Shown: positions 8,175 to 17,175, numbered from the stretch's first letter. The stretch: 63,876 bases of DNA from JALTBU01 sp964410645 (GCA_964410645.1 CAYPHV010000003.1:1-63876); one strand, 5' to 3'. The notes: generated by a model not told the origin, from the sequence alone. Translations and numbers: made by a program.

Positions 8175-9031
8175 AAACTCAGGCGGATAAATTAAAAGAT
8201 TTGGTAAAAAGAGAACCTAAAAAATTATCTACAAGAGTTATTGCCGTTACCAGTGGCAAGGGAGGGGTTGGAAAATCTACAATAAGTATAAACCTTGGAT
8301 ATGCCCTGCATCAGCTTGGATTTAAGGTTGCATTGTTTGATGCCGATATAGGTCTTGCCAATCTTGATGTTTTGCTTAGGGTTAATGCAAAAAAAAATAT
8401 CTTTAATGTGTTAAAAGGGGAATGCGAATTAAAAGATGTGGCTGTTGAGGTGGAAAACGGATTTGTTTTAATACCCGGTGAAAGCGGAGAAGACATCATT
8501 AATTATGCAGATGAAACAAATCTGTCCAATTTTTTTACTCAGCTTGATTTTTTGGAGGATTTTGATTTTTTTATTATAGATACAAGTGCGGGTATTGATA
8601 AAAGAGTGCAGGTTTTTTTGGATGCGGCTGATGATGTTTTGGTTATAACTGTTCCGGAACCTGCCGCTATTACCGATGCGTATGCTATGATAAAAGTTAT
8701 CAGTGAAAAAAGAAATCTGGTTTATATGATTTTAAATGAAGCCGCAAATGAAAAAGAGGCTAAAAATGTATTTAAAACTATTTTTAATGTAGCACAAAAA
8801 AATATTAAAAAAGAGTTTAGAATTCAGATGCTGGGATTTGTCCAAAAAAATAAATTAATATTAAATTCATCAATAAAAAGGCAATTGTTTGTAAAAGAGT
8901 TTTCAAATTGCGCTGTAAGCGAGCAGATTTTTAATATTGCCAAAAAACTTGCAAAAATTTCGGAACGAAAAGTGCTTGAAAATAAAAACGGTATTGCGGA
9001 ATTTTTTAAGAAAATTTTTGCGGGATTTTAA
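8171..9031 (+). CDS. flhG: Flagellar number regulator FlhG (MinD/ParA-type ATPase)
   Basis: 286-residue MinD-like ATPase (FlhG/FleN/YlxH) that restrains flagellar number together with FlhF. The deviant Walker A SGKGGVGKSTISINLG lies near residues 28-42, followed by LFDADIGLANLDVLL and the IIDTSAGIDKRVQ switch II equivalent. The family's C-terminal amphipathic membrane helix is likely represented by IAEFFKKIFAGF. TTG start overlapping the flhF stop. Position between flhF and fliA excludes the cell-division MinD. Confidence 0.94.
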   Translation: MKTQADKLKDLVKREPKKLSTRVIAVTSGKGGVGKSTISINLGYALHQLGFKVALFDADIGLANLDVLLRVNAKKNIFNVLKGECELKDVAVEVENGFVLIPGESGEDIINYADETNLSNFFTQLDFLEDFDFFIIDTSAGIDKRVQVFLDAADDVLVITVPEPAAITDAYAMIKVISEKRNLVYMILNEAANEKEAKNVFKTIFNVAQKNIKKEFRIQMLGFVQKNKLILNSSIKRQLFVKEFSNCAVSEQIFNIAKKLAKISERKVLENKNGIAEFFKKIFAGF

Positions 9032-9040
9032 AGGCGATAT

Positions 9041-9385
9041 ATGGAAAATGAAAATTTTATCTATTTTTCAACAGTTTCAGGGTTTTTTATAGGGATTATA
9101 TATTCTATTTTGAAAAATTTTGAATTTAGCGATTTTTTATTTACCACCTTTTTGCTGACGGCGGTTTTTTATTTGATTTCGATAGCCGGTATGGCTTTTT
9201 TTGTCAAATATCTTGATATTAAAAAATTTCAATTTTTTAATAAAAACACTATTGATGAAGTTTTAAATATTCAGATAAAAGAATTGGAAAAAAATGAAAA
9301 TTTTATATATGAAAATTATCAGTTTATAAAACAAATCGATAAAGAAGAAACTGCATTTATCCGAAAGAAAATAAATGCAGCATAA
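9041..9385 (+). CDS. Small membrane protein between flhG and fliA
   Basis: 114 residues with two predicted membrane helices (about 8-24 and 32-55), then a charged, Asn/Glu-rich cytoplasmic tail. It occupies the same slot as the uncharacterised membrane protein Cj0062c between flhG and fliA in C. jejuni. Its 3' end overlaps fliA by 11 bases, so it belongs to the flagellar operon. A role in flagellar assembly or FlhF/FlhG membrane recruitment is possible but unproven. Confidence 0.8.
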   Translation: MENENFIYFSTVSGFFIGIIYSILKNFEFSDFLFTTFLLTAVFYLISIAGMAFFVKYLDIKKFQFFNKNTIDEVLNIQIKELEKNENFIYENYQFIKQIDKEETAFIRKKINAA

Positions 9386-10055
9386 TCCATATTCCAAGCT
9401 TTTGAAAGATTATAAAGATTCTTTGATATTAGATTATATGCCTGCTGTAAAAGCTATGGCCGCAAGACTTAAAGAAAGACTTCCGGACAGTGTGGATTTC
9501 AATGATTTGGTTTCTATCGGCTATGAGGAGCTTGTGAAGCTTTCGCATAGATATGATACTAAAAAAAATGATAATTTTTGGGGGTATGCACAAAAAAGAA
9601 TTTACGGTTCAATGCTTGATTTTTTAAGAAAATTGGATAATTTAAGCAGGGGAAACAGAAAACTGATTAAACAGATAGACAAAATTATTTTGGATTATGA
9701 ATCAAAATATAATTATTCTCCAAGCGATGAAGAATTGAGTAAAATATTGAATATTGACATAGAAAAAGTGAAAAAAGCCAGGTGTGCAGATGAAATATAC
9801 AGTGTAATGCCTTTTGATGATCAATTAAAATATTACGATGATGTTTCTAAAGAAATTGAACAGGAAGAACTAATGCAGTCCGTAAAAAAAGTTTTATCAA
9901 CACTCGACAAAAAGGAACAGTTAATAATCCAGCTTTATTATTTTGAGGAACTGTCTTTAAAAGAGATTAGTGAGATATTGAAAGTTACCGAAAGCAGAAT
10001 ATCTCAGGTTCATAAAAAAGTTATAAAAAAAATAAGGAAAAAACTAAATGGCTGA
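9375..10055 (+). CDS. fliA: RNA polymerase sigma-28 factor FliA
   Basis: 226-residue sigma factor for late flagellar genes such as the major flagellin. Region 2 is seen in DYMPAVKAMAARLKERLPDSVDFNDLVSIGYEEL and KRIYGSMLDFLRKLDNLSRG. Region 4 is seen in the C-terminal LSLKEISEILKVTESRISQVHKKVIKKI helix-turn-helix. Length is typical. Both ends overlap neighbouring genes (11 bases with the membrane protein, 8 with fliM). Activity would be set by anti-sigma FlgM, which is not in the window. Confidence 0.95.
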   Translation: MQHNPYSKLLKDYKDSLILDYMPAVKAMAARLKERLPDSVDFNDLVSIGYEELVKLSHRYDTKKNDNFWGYAQKRIYGSMLDFLRKLDNLSRGNRKLIKQIDKIILDYESKYNYSPSDEELSKILNIDIEKVKKARCADEIYSVMPFDDQLKYYDDVSKEIEQEELMQSVKKVLSTLDKKEQLIIQLYYFEELSLKEISEILKVTESRISQVHKKVIKKIRKKLNG

Positions 10056-11118
10056 AATACTTTCACAAGATGAAATCGATGCACTGCTTGACGTTGTTGA
10101 AGATGAAGACGTAAACCCGGAAGAAATTTCTAAAACTTCGGATATTTTAGAACAGCGTCAAATAACTTTATATGATTTTAAAAGGCCAAACAGGGTAAGC
10201 AAAGAACAATTAAGAAGTATCAGGGCAATTCACGATAAAATGGCAAGAAATCTTGCTAGCAAGATTTCATCTTTAATGAGAAGTATTGTTGAGATTCAGC
10301 TCCATTCAGTCGATCAAATGACTTACGGAGAGTTTTTAATGTCTCTTCCAAGCCCTACTTCATTTAACGTTTTTTCTATTAAACCGCTTGATGGAAAAGG
10401 TGTAATTGAGATTAATCCGAGTATTGTTTTTCCTATGATAGACAGGCTTCTCGGAGGCCCTGGGATACCGTTTGACACTGATAGGGAATTTACCGATATT
10501 GAGTTAAATTTACTTGATCAAATTTTAAAAGTTATTATTGCAAATATGAAAGAAATATGGTCCCCTGTCATAGATATATACCCGGTAATTGAAGCTAAAG
10601 AATCAAGTCCGAATGTTGTACAGATTGTTGCACAAAATGAAATTGTTATAATGGTGGTTATGGAAATTATTATAGGACAGACAAGTGGAATGATGAATAT
10701 ATGCTATCCTGTAATTTCTATTGAGAGTCTGCTTCCAAGACTTGCAAGCAGAGATTTGATGTTTAGTGAAAAAAACTCCAGAAAATCAAGAAATAAGGAG
10801 TTAAAAGCACTTTTAAGAGGTGCTAAAATGGAACTTGAAGCGGTACTTGGGTATGCAAAACTTAATATGAAAGAAATTTTGGATTTACAAGAGGGTGATA
10901 TAATAAAATTAAACCGTGCCAATAATGATACCGTTATGATAAAAGTGGATGGAAGAGAAAAATTTGTTGCCGATTTTGGAATAAAAAGATACAGAAGATG
11001 CGTTGAAATAAAAGAAAAGCTTAAAACCGAGCATGATGAAGTAAAAGATATTTTGGAAATGCTTGAAATGAAAAGAAAACAAAAGTTAGAACAAATTACA
11101 GGAGAAGAAAGTGAATGA
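10048..11118 (+). CDS. fliM: Flagellar motor switch protein FliM
   Basis: 356-residue C-ring protein that binds CheY-P and controls rotation direction. The N-terminal CheY-binding peptide is recognisable as ILSQDEIDALL. The middle domain contains the conserved LLGGPG motif (MIDRLLGGPGIPF). The C-terminal SpoA/FliN-like domain contains GDIIKLNRANNDTVMIKVDGREKF. It overlaps fliY by 8 bases, and the two products interact in the switch complex. Confidence 0.95.
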   Translation: MAEILSQDEIDALLDVVEDEDVNPEEISKTSDILEQRQITLYDFKRPNRVSKEQLRSIRAIHDKMARNLASKISSLMRSIVEIQLHSVDQMTYGEFLMSLPSPTSFNVFSIKPLDGKGVIEINPSIVFPMIDRLLGGPGIPFDTDREFTDIELNLLDQILKVIIANMKEIWSPVIDIYPVIEAKESSPNVVQIVAQNEIVIMVVMEIIIGQTSGMMNICYPVISIESLLPRLASRDLMFSEKNSRKSRNKELKALLRGAKMELEAVLGYAKLNMKEILDLQEGDIIKLNRANNDTVMIKVDGREKFVADFGIKRYRRCVEIKEKLKTEHDEVKDILEMLEMKRKQKLEQITGEESE

Positions 11119-11911
11119 ATTAATTAATTTATTACAAAATGAAATAAAATCAACCATAGAAGGATTAATAGGGCTGACACCTGAAATTTCTTTATTGTCC
11201 CGCTCAAAAGAAATAGGCAGTTCAAAGCCTCCTTTTGTAAAAGTGGAAGCAAATGTAACACCAAAAGGAAGAATATTATTTTTATTGCCTCCAGCCTTTT
11301 CTACGGCAGTTTGTGATTTAATGCTCGGAGGCGAAGGAAATGCAAAAGAAAAAGTCGATGATGACGATTTGGATGCTATTAAAGAAATAATTTCCAATAT
11401 TTTGGGTGCACTTTCTACTGTTCTTGAAGCACAGAAAAAACCTAAACTTAAATTTGAGATTTCTAATATAAAATTTGTAACCGGAAAAGATGATTTTTCC
11501 ACATATTCTTATATTGTCAATTTTAATTGTAAGATAAAAAAAGTTGTAAGTATATGCGGAGTTTTATTTGACGATGCGTTTTTATCTATTTTTAATAAAG
11601 AAAGTCCCGCTATATCAGGTAATAAGCCAAAAGAAGTACACGAAGAAGTAAAAAATCTTGAAATGCTTATGGATATCAAATTACAGCTCAGAGTTAGAAT
11701 CGGGAGTAAAATAATGCTTTTAAAGGATATAATCGGAATGGATATAGGAAGTGTAATTGAGCTTGATCAACTTGCCAGCGAACCGCTTGATATCTTAATT
11801 GAAGATAAAAAAATAGGTGAAGGAGAAGTAGTTATAGTAGATGGAAATTTTGGGATTCAAATAACTGCTATAGGTTCAAAAAAAGAAAGACTCAGCACGC
11901 TGAAAAAATGA
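11111..11911 (+). CDS. fliY: Flagellar motor switch protein FliY (FliN family)
   Basis: 266 residues: a CheC/FliM-like N-terminal region including FSTAVCDLMLGGEG, and a C-terminal SpoA domain (MLMDIKLQLRVRIGSKIMLLKDI to IVDGNFGIQITAI). This two-part build is the FliY form found in Campylobacterota beside a separate fliN elsewhere. GTG start overlapping fliM. It is probably the last gene of this flagellar run, because a consensus-like promoter follows before the next gene. Confidence 0.92.
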   Translation: MNELINLLQNEIKSTIEGLIGLTPEISLLSRSKEIGSSKPPFVKVEANVTPKGRILFLLPPAFSTAVCDLMLGGEGNAKEKVDDDDLDAIKEIISNILGALSTVLEAQKKPKLKFEISNIKFVTGKDDFSTYSYIVNFNCKIKKVVSICGVLFDDAFLSIFNKESPAISGNKPKEVHEEVKNLEMLMDIKLQLRVRIGSKIMLLKDIIGMDIGSVIELDQLASEPLDILIEDKKIGEGEVVIVDGNFGIQITAIGSKKERLSTLKK

Positions 11912-11930
11912 TAAAAAGAATAAATGTTGA

Positions 11931-11959
11931 TTGACAAAATTAATAATGTTTGGTAAATT
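11931..11959 (+). promoter_or_regulatory. Sigma-70 type promoter for the Fe-S protein gene
   Basis: TTGACA at 11931-11936 and TAAATT at 11954-11959 with a 17-bp spacer, 19 bases before the GTG start at 11979. It separates the Fe-S gene from the flagellar operon. Confidence 0.55.
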
Positions 11960-11978
11960 GGCGTAAAAAAGGTATAGG

Positions 11979-13250
11979 GTGTTTAAATTTAGTGAATTTT
12001 CAGATATGTGTATTAAATGTGGTAAATGTATTCCGGAATGTACAATTCACAGGGTAAATCCCGATGAATCCACATCTCCCAGGGGTTTTTTGGATATTTT
12101 AAAAGCTGCCGAAGGAAACGAAATAGAAGTGGACAAAATATTTAAAGACACAGTTGAGAGCTGTTTTTTATGCAGTCAATGCGTTGAAATTTGTCCAAAT
12201 TCTATTCCTGTTGATTTTATGATTGAAAATGCCAGGAAAAAAGTGGCTGATAAATACGGTATTGCCTGGTGGAAAAGAGCGTTTTTCTTTATGCTCAGAC
12301 ACAGATGGGCATATGATTTGGTAAGCAAATTAGGATTTTGTTTTCAAATCTTCGGGTTTAAAATCGAAGAAGAAAAAAAATCAATACGTAGCAGGTTTTC
12401 TATACCTTTTTTACATAAAGGAAGACTTATTCCAGCTTTTAGAAAAAAAACTTTTTTGCAAAAATATCCTGAACAAATAAAAGTAAAAAATCCCAAAAAA
12501 AGAGTGGCTATTTTTATAGGATGCCTTGCAAATTATAATTATACCGAGGTAGGGGATGCTTTGGTTGATATTCTTAAATTTTTGGATATTGATATTTTTA
12601 TTCCAAAAAAACAAAACTGTTGTGGGGCTCCGGCATATTTTACGGGTGATTTTCAAACTACGGAATATCTTATTAAAAAGAATATAGAATATTTTGAAAC
12701 GTTTATAAACGATGTAGATGCGATACTTGTTCCTGAGGCTACCTGTTTCGCAATGTTAAAAAAAGATTATGAAGAATATATAAAATACTATATGCCCGAT
12801 TGGCAGCAAAGACATAAAAAGATAAAAGAGAAGCTTTTTTTAACTACAGAATGGCTTTATAAATATACCGATATTAGAGCTAAAGTTAAGGTTAAAAATA
12901 AAAAGACTGTTACTTATCATGATGCGTGTCATGCGGCAAAAGTTTTTGGAATTAGAAAAGAACCAAGAGAACTTTTAAAAGGTATTTGTGAAATAAAAGA
13001 AATGGAAAATCCTGATATGTGCTGCGGTTTTGGAGGTATTACAATTCAAAGCGAAAAATTTCATTTAGCTAAAAAAGAAGGGATGTTAAAAGCTGAAATG
13101 ATAAAAAAAGTGGATGCCCAGTATGTAAGTGCCGAATGCAGCGCGTGCCGAATGCAAATAACAGAGCATCTAGATAAAGTGGGAGATAAAAAACTTTTTA
13201 GACATCCGCTTGAATTAATTGCCGAGGCCATAAGAGAAAATAAAAAATAA
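11979..13250 (+). CDS. 4Fe-4S / CCG-domain oxidoreductase subunit (GlpC/LutA/GlcF-like)
   Basis: 423 residues. Two 4Fe-4S motifs near the N-terminus (CIKCGKCIPEC and CFLCSQCVEICP) are followed by two cysteine-rich CCG domains: FIGCLANY...NCCGAP and DACHAAK...MCCGFGG with a late CSACR. This architecture belongs to electron-transfer subunits such as GlpC, GlcF and heterodisulfide-reductase-like proteins. No partner flavoprotein lies beside it, so the substrate cannot be named. There is no transmembrane segment, although the aromatic WWKRAFFFMLRHRWAYD stretch near 95-110 could contact the membrane. GTG start; weak ribosome site. Confidence 0.82.
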   Translation: MFKFSEFSDMCIKCGKCIPECTIHRVNPDESTSPRGFLDILKAAEGNEIEVDKIFKDTVESCFLCSQCVEICPNSIPVDFMIENARKKVADKYGIAWWKRAFFFMLRHRWAYDLVSKLGFCFQIFGFKIEEEKKSIRSRFSIPFLHKGRLIPAFRKKTFLQKYPEQIKVKNPKKRVAIFIGCLANYNYTEVGDALVDILKFLDIDIFIPKKQNCCGAPAYFTGDFQTTEYLIKKNIEYFETFINDVDAILVPEATCFAMLKKDYEEYIKYYMPDWQQRHKKIKEKLFLTTEWLYKYTDIRAKVKVKNKKTVTYHDACHAAKVFGIRKEPRELLKGICEIKEMENPDMCCGFGGITIQSEKFHLAKKEGMLKAEMIKKVDAQYVSAECSACRMQITEHLDKVGDKKLFRHPLELIAEAIRENKK

Positions 13251-13252
13251 AA

Positions 13253-14077
13253 ATGTATAATTTGGTAGAATACTGGCAGCATATATATTCTCATATTAAT
13301 CCTATTGCCTTTAGCGTGGGTCCTTTTCATGTTCATTGGTATGCAATAATGTATATTACTGCTTTAATTACAGGATATTTTCTGGCTTTAAAATTCGGCG
13401 AAAAATTTGAGTTAAGCAGAAAAACAATAGATGAATATTTCGTATGGGGTGAAGCGGGAATAATTTTAGGTGCCAGATTCGGATATGTTTTATTTTATAT
13501 GCCGGGGGATAACAGTTATTATCTTTTACATCCATGGGAGATGTTTAATCCTTTTGTAAATGGACATTTTGTGGGAATCGCCGGAATGAGTTACCATGGT
13601 GCGGTTTTAGGATGTATCGTTGTCACTTTTATTTTTATAAAATTTAAGAAAGTAGATTTGTGGAAGCTTATGGATGTTGTGGCTTTGGCTACCCCTCTTG
13701 CATATATTTTCGGCAGATTTGGTAATTTTTTAAACGAAAGAATTATAGGGCGTGTTACCACTGTTCCATGGGGAGTTTATATAGACGGTGCCCTTAGGCA
13801 TCCTATAGGACTTTATGAAGCTTTTTTTGAAGGATTTTTGAGTTTTGTCATAATTTATTGGTTTTATAAAAATTTTTATAAATGTAAAGGTGAATTAATA
13901 GGGTTATATCTTATAACATATGGTATTTTTAGAAGTTTATGTGAATTATACAGAGAGCCGGATCCGCAGCTTGGATTTATATTTGATCATATTACAATGG
14001 GACAGTTTTTAAGCTCGTTTATGGTAATATTAGGTGTAATAATAATCTGTTATAGGAGAAAAAAATGCAAAAATTAG
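13253..14077 (+). CDS. lgt: Prolipoprotein diacylglyceryl transferase
   Basis: 274-residue inner-membrane enzyme that attaches diacylglycerol to the lipobox cysteine of prolipoproteins. Seven hydrophobic segments are present. The Lgt signature GRFGNFLNERIIGR near residue 157 and HWYAIMYITALI near the start, with its catalytic His, are clear. The Arg in LCELYREPD is also conserved. The ribosome site is poor. It overlaps the following gene by 13 bases. Clients in this window include the OmpA-type lipoprotein and the lipobox-bearing NapB. Confidence 0.95.
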   Translation: MYNLVEYWQHIYSHINPIAFSVGPFHVHWYAIMYITALITGYFLALKFGEKFELSRKTIDEYFVWGEAGIILGARFGYVLFYMPGDNSYYLLHPWEMFNPFVNGHFVGIAGMSYHGAVLGCIVVTFIFIKFKKVDLWKLMDVVALATPLAYIFGRFGNFLNERIIGRVTTVPWGVYIDGALRHPIGLYEAFFEGFLSFVIIYWFYKNFYKCKGELIGLYLITYGIFRSLCELYREPDPQLGFIFDHITMGQFLSSFMVILGVIIICYRRKKCKN

Positions 14078-15291
14078 CAATTGTAGGAGGAGGAATAAGT
14101 GGGCTTTCATTGGCTTATTATCTTCAGGGGGATTATAACATTACAGTTTTTGAAAAAGAAAAATGGGGAGGAAAAGCATATACACAAAAAGTTGGAAATT
14201 ATATTTTTGAAGAAGGCGTAAACGGTTTTTTAAGCAATTCTCCAAAAACATTGGAATTGTGCGAAGAAATTGGAATAAAACCGATAAAGGCCAATGAAAA
14301 TGCCAAAATTAGATATATATATGATGATAAACTTATAAAATTGCCATCATCCCCTGTTGGGTATTTAACAAGTAATATAATGAGTCTGGCAGGAAAACTG
14401 AGGGTTTTAAAAGAATTTTTTATAAAACCCGTATGTAATAAAGAAGAGAGTGTAAAAGATTTTGCCATAAGAAGACTGGGAGTGGAATTTTATCAAAAAA
14501 TGATGATTCCAATATTGACTGGAATATACGCTTCTAAACCTGAAGCAACTTCTATGAATGCGGCATTTCCAAAGCTTAAAAAAGTGGAATGTAAATACGG
14601 TTCGCTTTTTAAGGGGATGATTAAATTAAAAAGAGGGGGAGAACCTACGGGAGAACTCCACTCGTTTGAATATGGTATGAGTGAGTTTATAAATACATTA
14701 AAAGAAAAAACAAAAGTTTCGTTTGTAAATAAAGAAATAAAAAGTATAGATGAACTGAAAGATTTCGATAAAATTGCAATAGCTACCGAAAGCTTTGCGG
14801 CTGCAAAAATTTTGAAGCAGTATGAAAAGTTAAGTACTCTGCTCTCAAAAATAGAATATAATCCTGTTGCAATTGTGGGGTTTGATTTTGACAGTATTTC
14901 TCCTGTTAGTTTTGGAATTCTAACTATAAAAGAAAAAACTCTCGGAATACTTATGGACAAATATATTTTTCCTCATCGTAATGGAATTAGAGTAATGCTA
15001 GGGGGTGCGAGATTTTCCGAAATTAAAGATTTAAGCGAAAAAGAAATAATAAATATTGCAAAAAAAGATGTTTATAAAATAATTAAAAATGCAAATCCCA
15101 AAATAACATGGTTAAAGCTTCATAAAAACGCCATTCCTAATTATTCTATGGGGCATCAAAAATTGGTTGAAGATATATTCACTGAAGCTGAAAAATTTAA
15201 TATTTATTTAACAGGAAATGCTTATAATGGTATTAGTTTTAATGATTGTATTAAAAATTCTTTTGAATTAGCACAAAGGATGAAAAAATGA
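14065..15291 (+). CDS. hemG: Protoporphyrinogen oxidase, HemG/HemY FAD type
   Basis: 408-residue FAD-dependent amine-oxidase-fold protein. The dinucleotide-binding N-terminus is IVGGGISGLSLAYYL. The rest fits HemY-type protoporphyrinogen/coproporphyrinogen oxidase: EEGVNGFLSN, GIYASKPEATSMNAAFP, and the C-terminal LTGNAYNGISFNDCI FAD contact. It would oxidise a porphyrinogen late in haem synthesis, matching the large hem cluster at 25-31 kb. A strong AGGAG precedes the ATG. Substrate choice (proto- or coproporphyrinogen) cannot be told from sequence. Confidence 0.85.
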   Translation: MQKLAIVGGGISGLSLAYYLQGDYNITVFEKEKWGGKAYTQKVGNYIFEEGVNGFLSNSPKTLELCEEIGIKPIKANENAKIRYIYDDKLIKLPSSPVGYLTSNIMSLAGKLRVLKEFFIKPVCNKEESVKDFAIRRLGVEFYQKMMIPILTGIYASKPEATSMNAAFPKLKKVECKYGSLFKGMIKLKRGGEPTGELHSFEYGMSEFINTLKEKTKVSFVNKEIKSIDELKDFDKIAIATESFAAAKILKQYEKLSTLLSKIEYNPVAIVGFDFDSISPVSFGILTIKEKTLGILMDKYIFPHRNGIRVMLGGARFSEIKDLSEKEIINIAKKDVYKIIKNANPKITWLKLHKNAIPNYSMGHQKLVEDIFTEAEKFNIYLTGNAYNGISFNDCIKNSFELAQRMKK

Positions 15292-15698
15292 AAAAATTTT
15301 TTTTAATTTTCTTGTTGGCTGCAAATGTTTTTGCCAATGGAATTAATTGGGTCAAAGATTACAAAAAAGCTTTTGAAACGGCAAAAAAAGAACATAAACT
15401 TTTGATGGTTGATATTTCTGTTCACCATTGCCCTCCATGCTGGTATATGGCCAATATTGTGTATAAATATAAACCGGTAACTAATTATGTAAATAAAAAT
15501 TTTATACCAATGTTTTATTATGCTGACAAAAATAAAGTTCCTATTGAATTTTCTCCTTATTTTACAGGAGCAGCCCCAAATGTTTTATTAATTACTCCTG
15601 ATGATAAGCTTTATTACAGGGTTTTCGGTTCAAGACCGGCTAAAATATTTCTTGAAAAAATGAAACAATTAAATAATAAATATCAAAAAGGTAAATAA
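15288..15698 (+). CDS. Periplasmic thioredoxin-like protein
   Basis: 136 residues with a cleavable signal peptide (FFLIFLLAANVFA) and a thioredoxin-like fold of the DsbD-gamma/YyaL-like type. The active motif is HHCPPCW near residue 46, i.e. CPPC preceded by two His. It begins 4 bases inside hemG and its stop touches the ATG of ccdA, so it is very probably the reductase partner that receives electrons from CcdA. It would keep apocytochrome haem-binding cysteines reduced in the periplasm. Confidence 0.82.
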   Translation: MKKFFLIFLLAANVFANGINWVKDYKKAFETAKKEHKLLMVDISVHHCPPCWYMANIVYKYKPVTNYVNKNFIPMFYYADKNKVPIEFSPYFTGAAPNVLLITPDDKLYYRVFGSRPAKIFLEKMKQLNNKYQKGK

Positions 15699-16387
15699 TG
15701 GAAAATATGATTTATTCTCTTTTTAATTACTTTGACTCTATGCCTTTTATTGTAAGCTTTATAGCCGGTATTTTATCTTTTTTTTCTCCTTGCGTTTTAC
15801 CGCTTGTTCCGATCTATTTTTTTTATATCACAGGAATTAGTGCAAAAGAGATCGAAAACAGAGCACTAAATCAAAAAGAAAGATTGAAAATATTATTTAA
15901 TTCTTTTATGTTTATATTGGGTTTTGCTTTGGTTTTTGTATTAATCGGAGCGGCAGCTGCCAATTTAATTGGAAATATTTTTGCATATAAGTGGATAAAT
16001 ATAATTGCTGGAATTATTATTATCATTTTTGGTATAAACGTAGGAGGCTTTATCAAATTTAAATTTATGCAGTATGAAAAAAGAGTAAATTTTCAAAATG
16101 CGGGGAGTTTTTTGCTCGGTGTTTCTTTTGCATTCGGGTGGACGCCGTGTATTGGGCCTATTTTTGGAACAATTGTAAGTATGGCGGCAACCAATCCCGC
16201 AAAAAGTGTTTCTATGATGTTTTTGTATGTGACAGGTCTTGCCTTGCCGTTTATTTTAATGGCTGTTTTTACAATCTGGTCTATGAAATTGATAGAAAAA
16301 GCAAAAAAATATATGGGAATTATTGAAAAATTTAGTGGAATTTTTCTTATTATTGTAGGTATATATGTGATGTTTAAAGGATTTTAA
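15698..16387 (+). CDS. ccdA: CcdA/DsbD-type thiol transporter
   Basis: 229-residue polytopic membrane protein with six predicted helices. The two redox cysteines sit in the family positions SFFSPCVLPLVPIY and FGWTPCIGPIFG. It carries reducing equivalents from cytosolic thioredoxin to the periplasm for cytochrome c maturation. Its start shares one base with the thioredoxin-like gene stop. The stretch just after it contains a short ORF with an in-frame TGA. Confidence 0.92.
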   Translation: MENMIYSLFNYFDSMPFIVSFIAGILSFFSPCVLPLVPIYFFYITGISAKEIENRALNQKERLKILFNSFMFILGFALVFVLIGAAAANLIGNIFAYKWINIIAGIIIIIFGINVGGFIKFKFMQYEKRVNFQNAGSFLLGVSFAFGWTPCIGPIFGTIVSMAATNPAKSVSMMFLYVTGLALPFILMAVFTIWSMKLIEKAKKYMGIIEKFSGIFLIIVGIYVMFKGF

Positions 16388-16533
16388 TTGGAATAAATAA
16401 AAATAACAGATTAATTTTAACTTTACTTTCAACCGATGAAATGGGTATTCATGAATATTTTGATATTGAATGAAATGTAAACGGCCAAATTTTAAAAGAC
16501 ATAAAAGGTATTAATTTTGCATTGCTTTTTTAA
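16387..16533 (+). pseudogene. Short ORF with in-frame TGA after ccdA
   Basis: From an ATT at 16387, well spaced from AAAGGA at 16376-16381, a frame encodes GINKNNRLILTLLSTDEMG and HEYFDIE. It meets TGA at 16471 and continues in the same frame as NVNGQILKDIKGINFALLF to TAA. The composition looks protein-like on both sides of the TGA. Reading TGA as a mutated TGG (Trp) gives a 48-residue protein. I do not recognise the family. It could be a recently inactivated small gene, a sequencing error, or, less likely, a selenoprotein. Confidence 0.35.
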
Positions 16534-16583
16534 ATTTAAAGCATAATATGATATAATTTATCTTAAATTTTGAAGGAGTGCAA

Positions 16584-16820
16584 ATGAAAAAATTATTAAC
16601 TTTAGCGGCAGTGGGAATAATGGCTTTTGCATATCAAGATTGCGCAATGTGTCATAACGGTGGAATGGCTAAAAAGATTGATACTTTAACTCCTGCTCAA
16701 ATTCAAGCTAAAATGAAAGAATTCAAAGCCGGAAAAGGTAATCCTATAATGGTAAATATAGCAAAAGCTTTGAATAATAAAGATGTTATTGATTCATCTA
16801 AAAAATATGGAAAAAAATAG
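16584..16820 (+). CDS. Small monohaem cytochrome c
   Basis: 78-residue periplasmic cytochrome with an N-terminal signal peptide (KKLLTLAAVGIMAFA) and a single haem c motif, CAMCH, near residue 21. Two Met residues later in the protein could be the sixth ligand (the NPIMVN one is plausible). ATG at 16584 is chosen over the upstream GTG because AAGGAG at 16573-16578 fits it. The short length resembles c553-like electron carriers. It lies downstream of the CcdA module and close to the nap genes, so it may serve periplasmic electron transfer. Confidence 0.85.
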   Translation: MKKLLTLAAVGIMAFAYQDCAMCHNGGMAKKIDTLTPAQIQAKMKEFKAGKGNPIMVNIAKALNNKDVIDSSKKYGKK

Positions 16821-16907
16821 TTTCACCTTTTTGTTCTTAAGAAACTTTTTGATGCCCAAAGATTGTATTTAGGTCTAAATGAAATATTATGGATTGTTTT
16901 AAGTTTG

Positions 16908-17153
16908 TTAACTACTTATATAATGTGTAAAGTATGTAGCGGTTTTGAGTATTTTTCTTGGAATTTGTTTTCCAGTTGAGAAATCATAATTATCATGATT
17001 TGTATCAAAGATATGCCCATGAACGCTTAATTAAAATATTTTTTTATTCGGATGTACTAAATAGCAATTTGTATAAAATATAGATTGCCTTGCTTTTTTT
17101 GCTAAAAATGTATGTCCTGTATTTTTTGGTTTGATGCAAATACCGCAATTTAA
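16908..17153 (-). pseudogene. Degenerate minus-strand reading frame downstream of napD
   Basis: The 355-base stretch between the cytochrome gene and napD has no intact gene. One minus-strand frame runs 82 codons with a single internal TAA: NCGICIKPKNTGHTFLAKKA, then a region ending VHPNKKIF, the stop, then LSVHGHIFDTNHDNYDF and PRKILKTATYFTHYI. Both halves look like real protein and there is no start codon, so it appears to be the remains of a gene. I cannot assign a family. Confidence 0.35.
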
Positions 17154-17175
17154 TTAATTTGATTTAAAAGAACAA

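Noticed and set aside
16471..16473. TGA as selenocysteine codon
   Set aside because: No obvious stem-loop immediately downstream and Trp suits the context better; kept only as a remote possibility.
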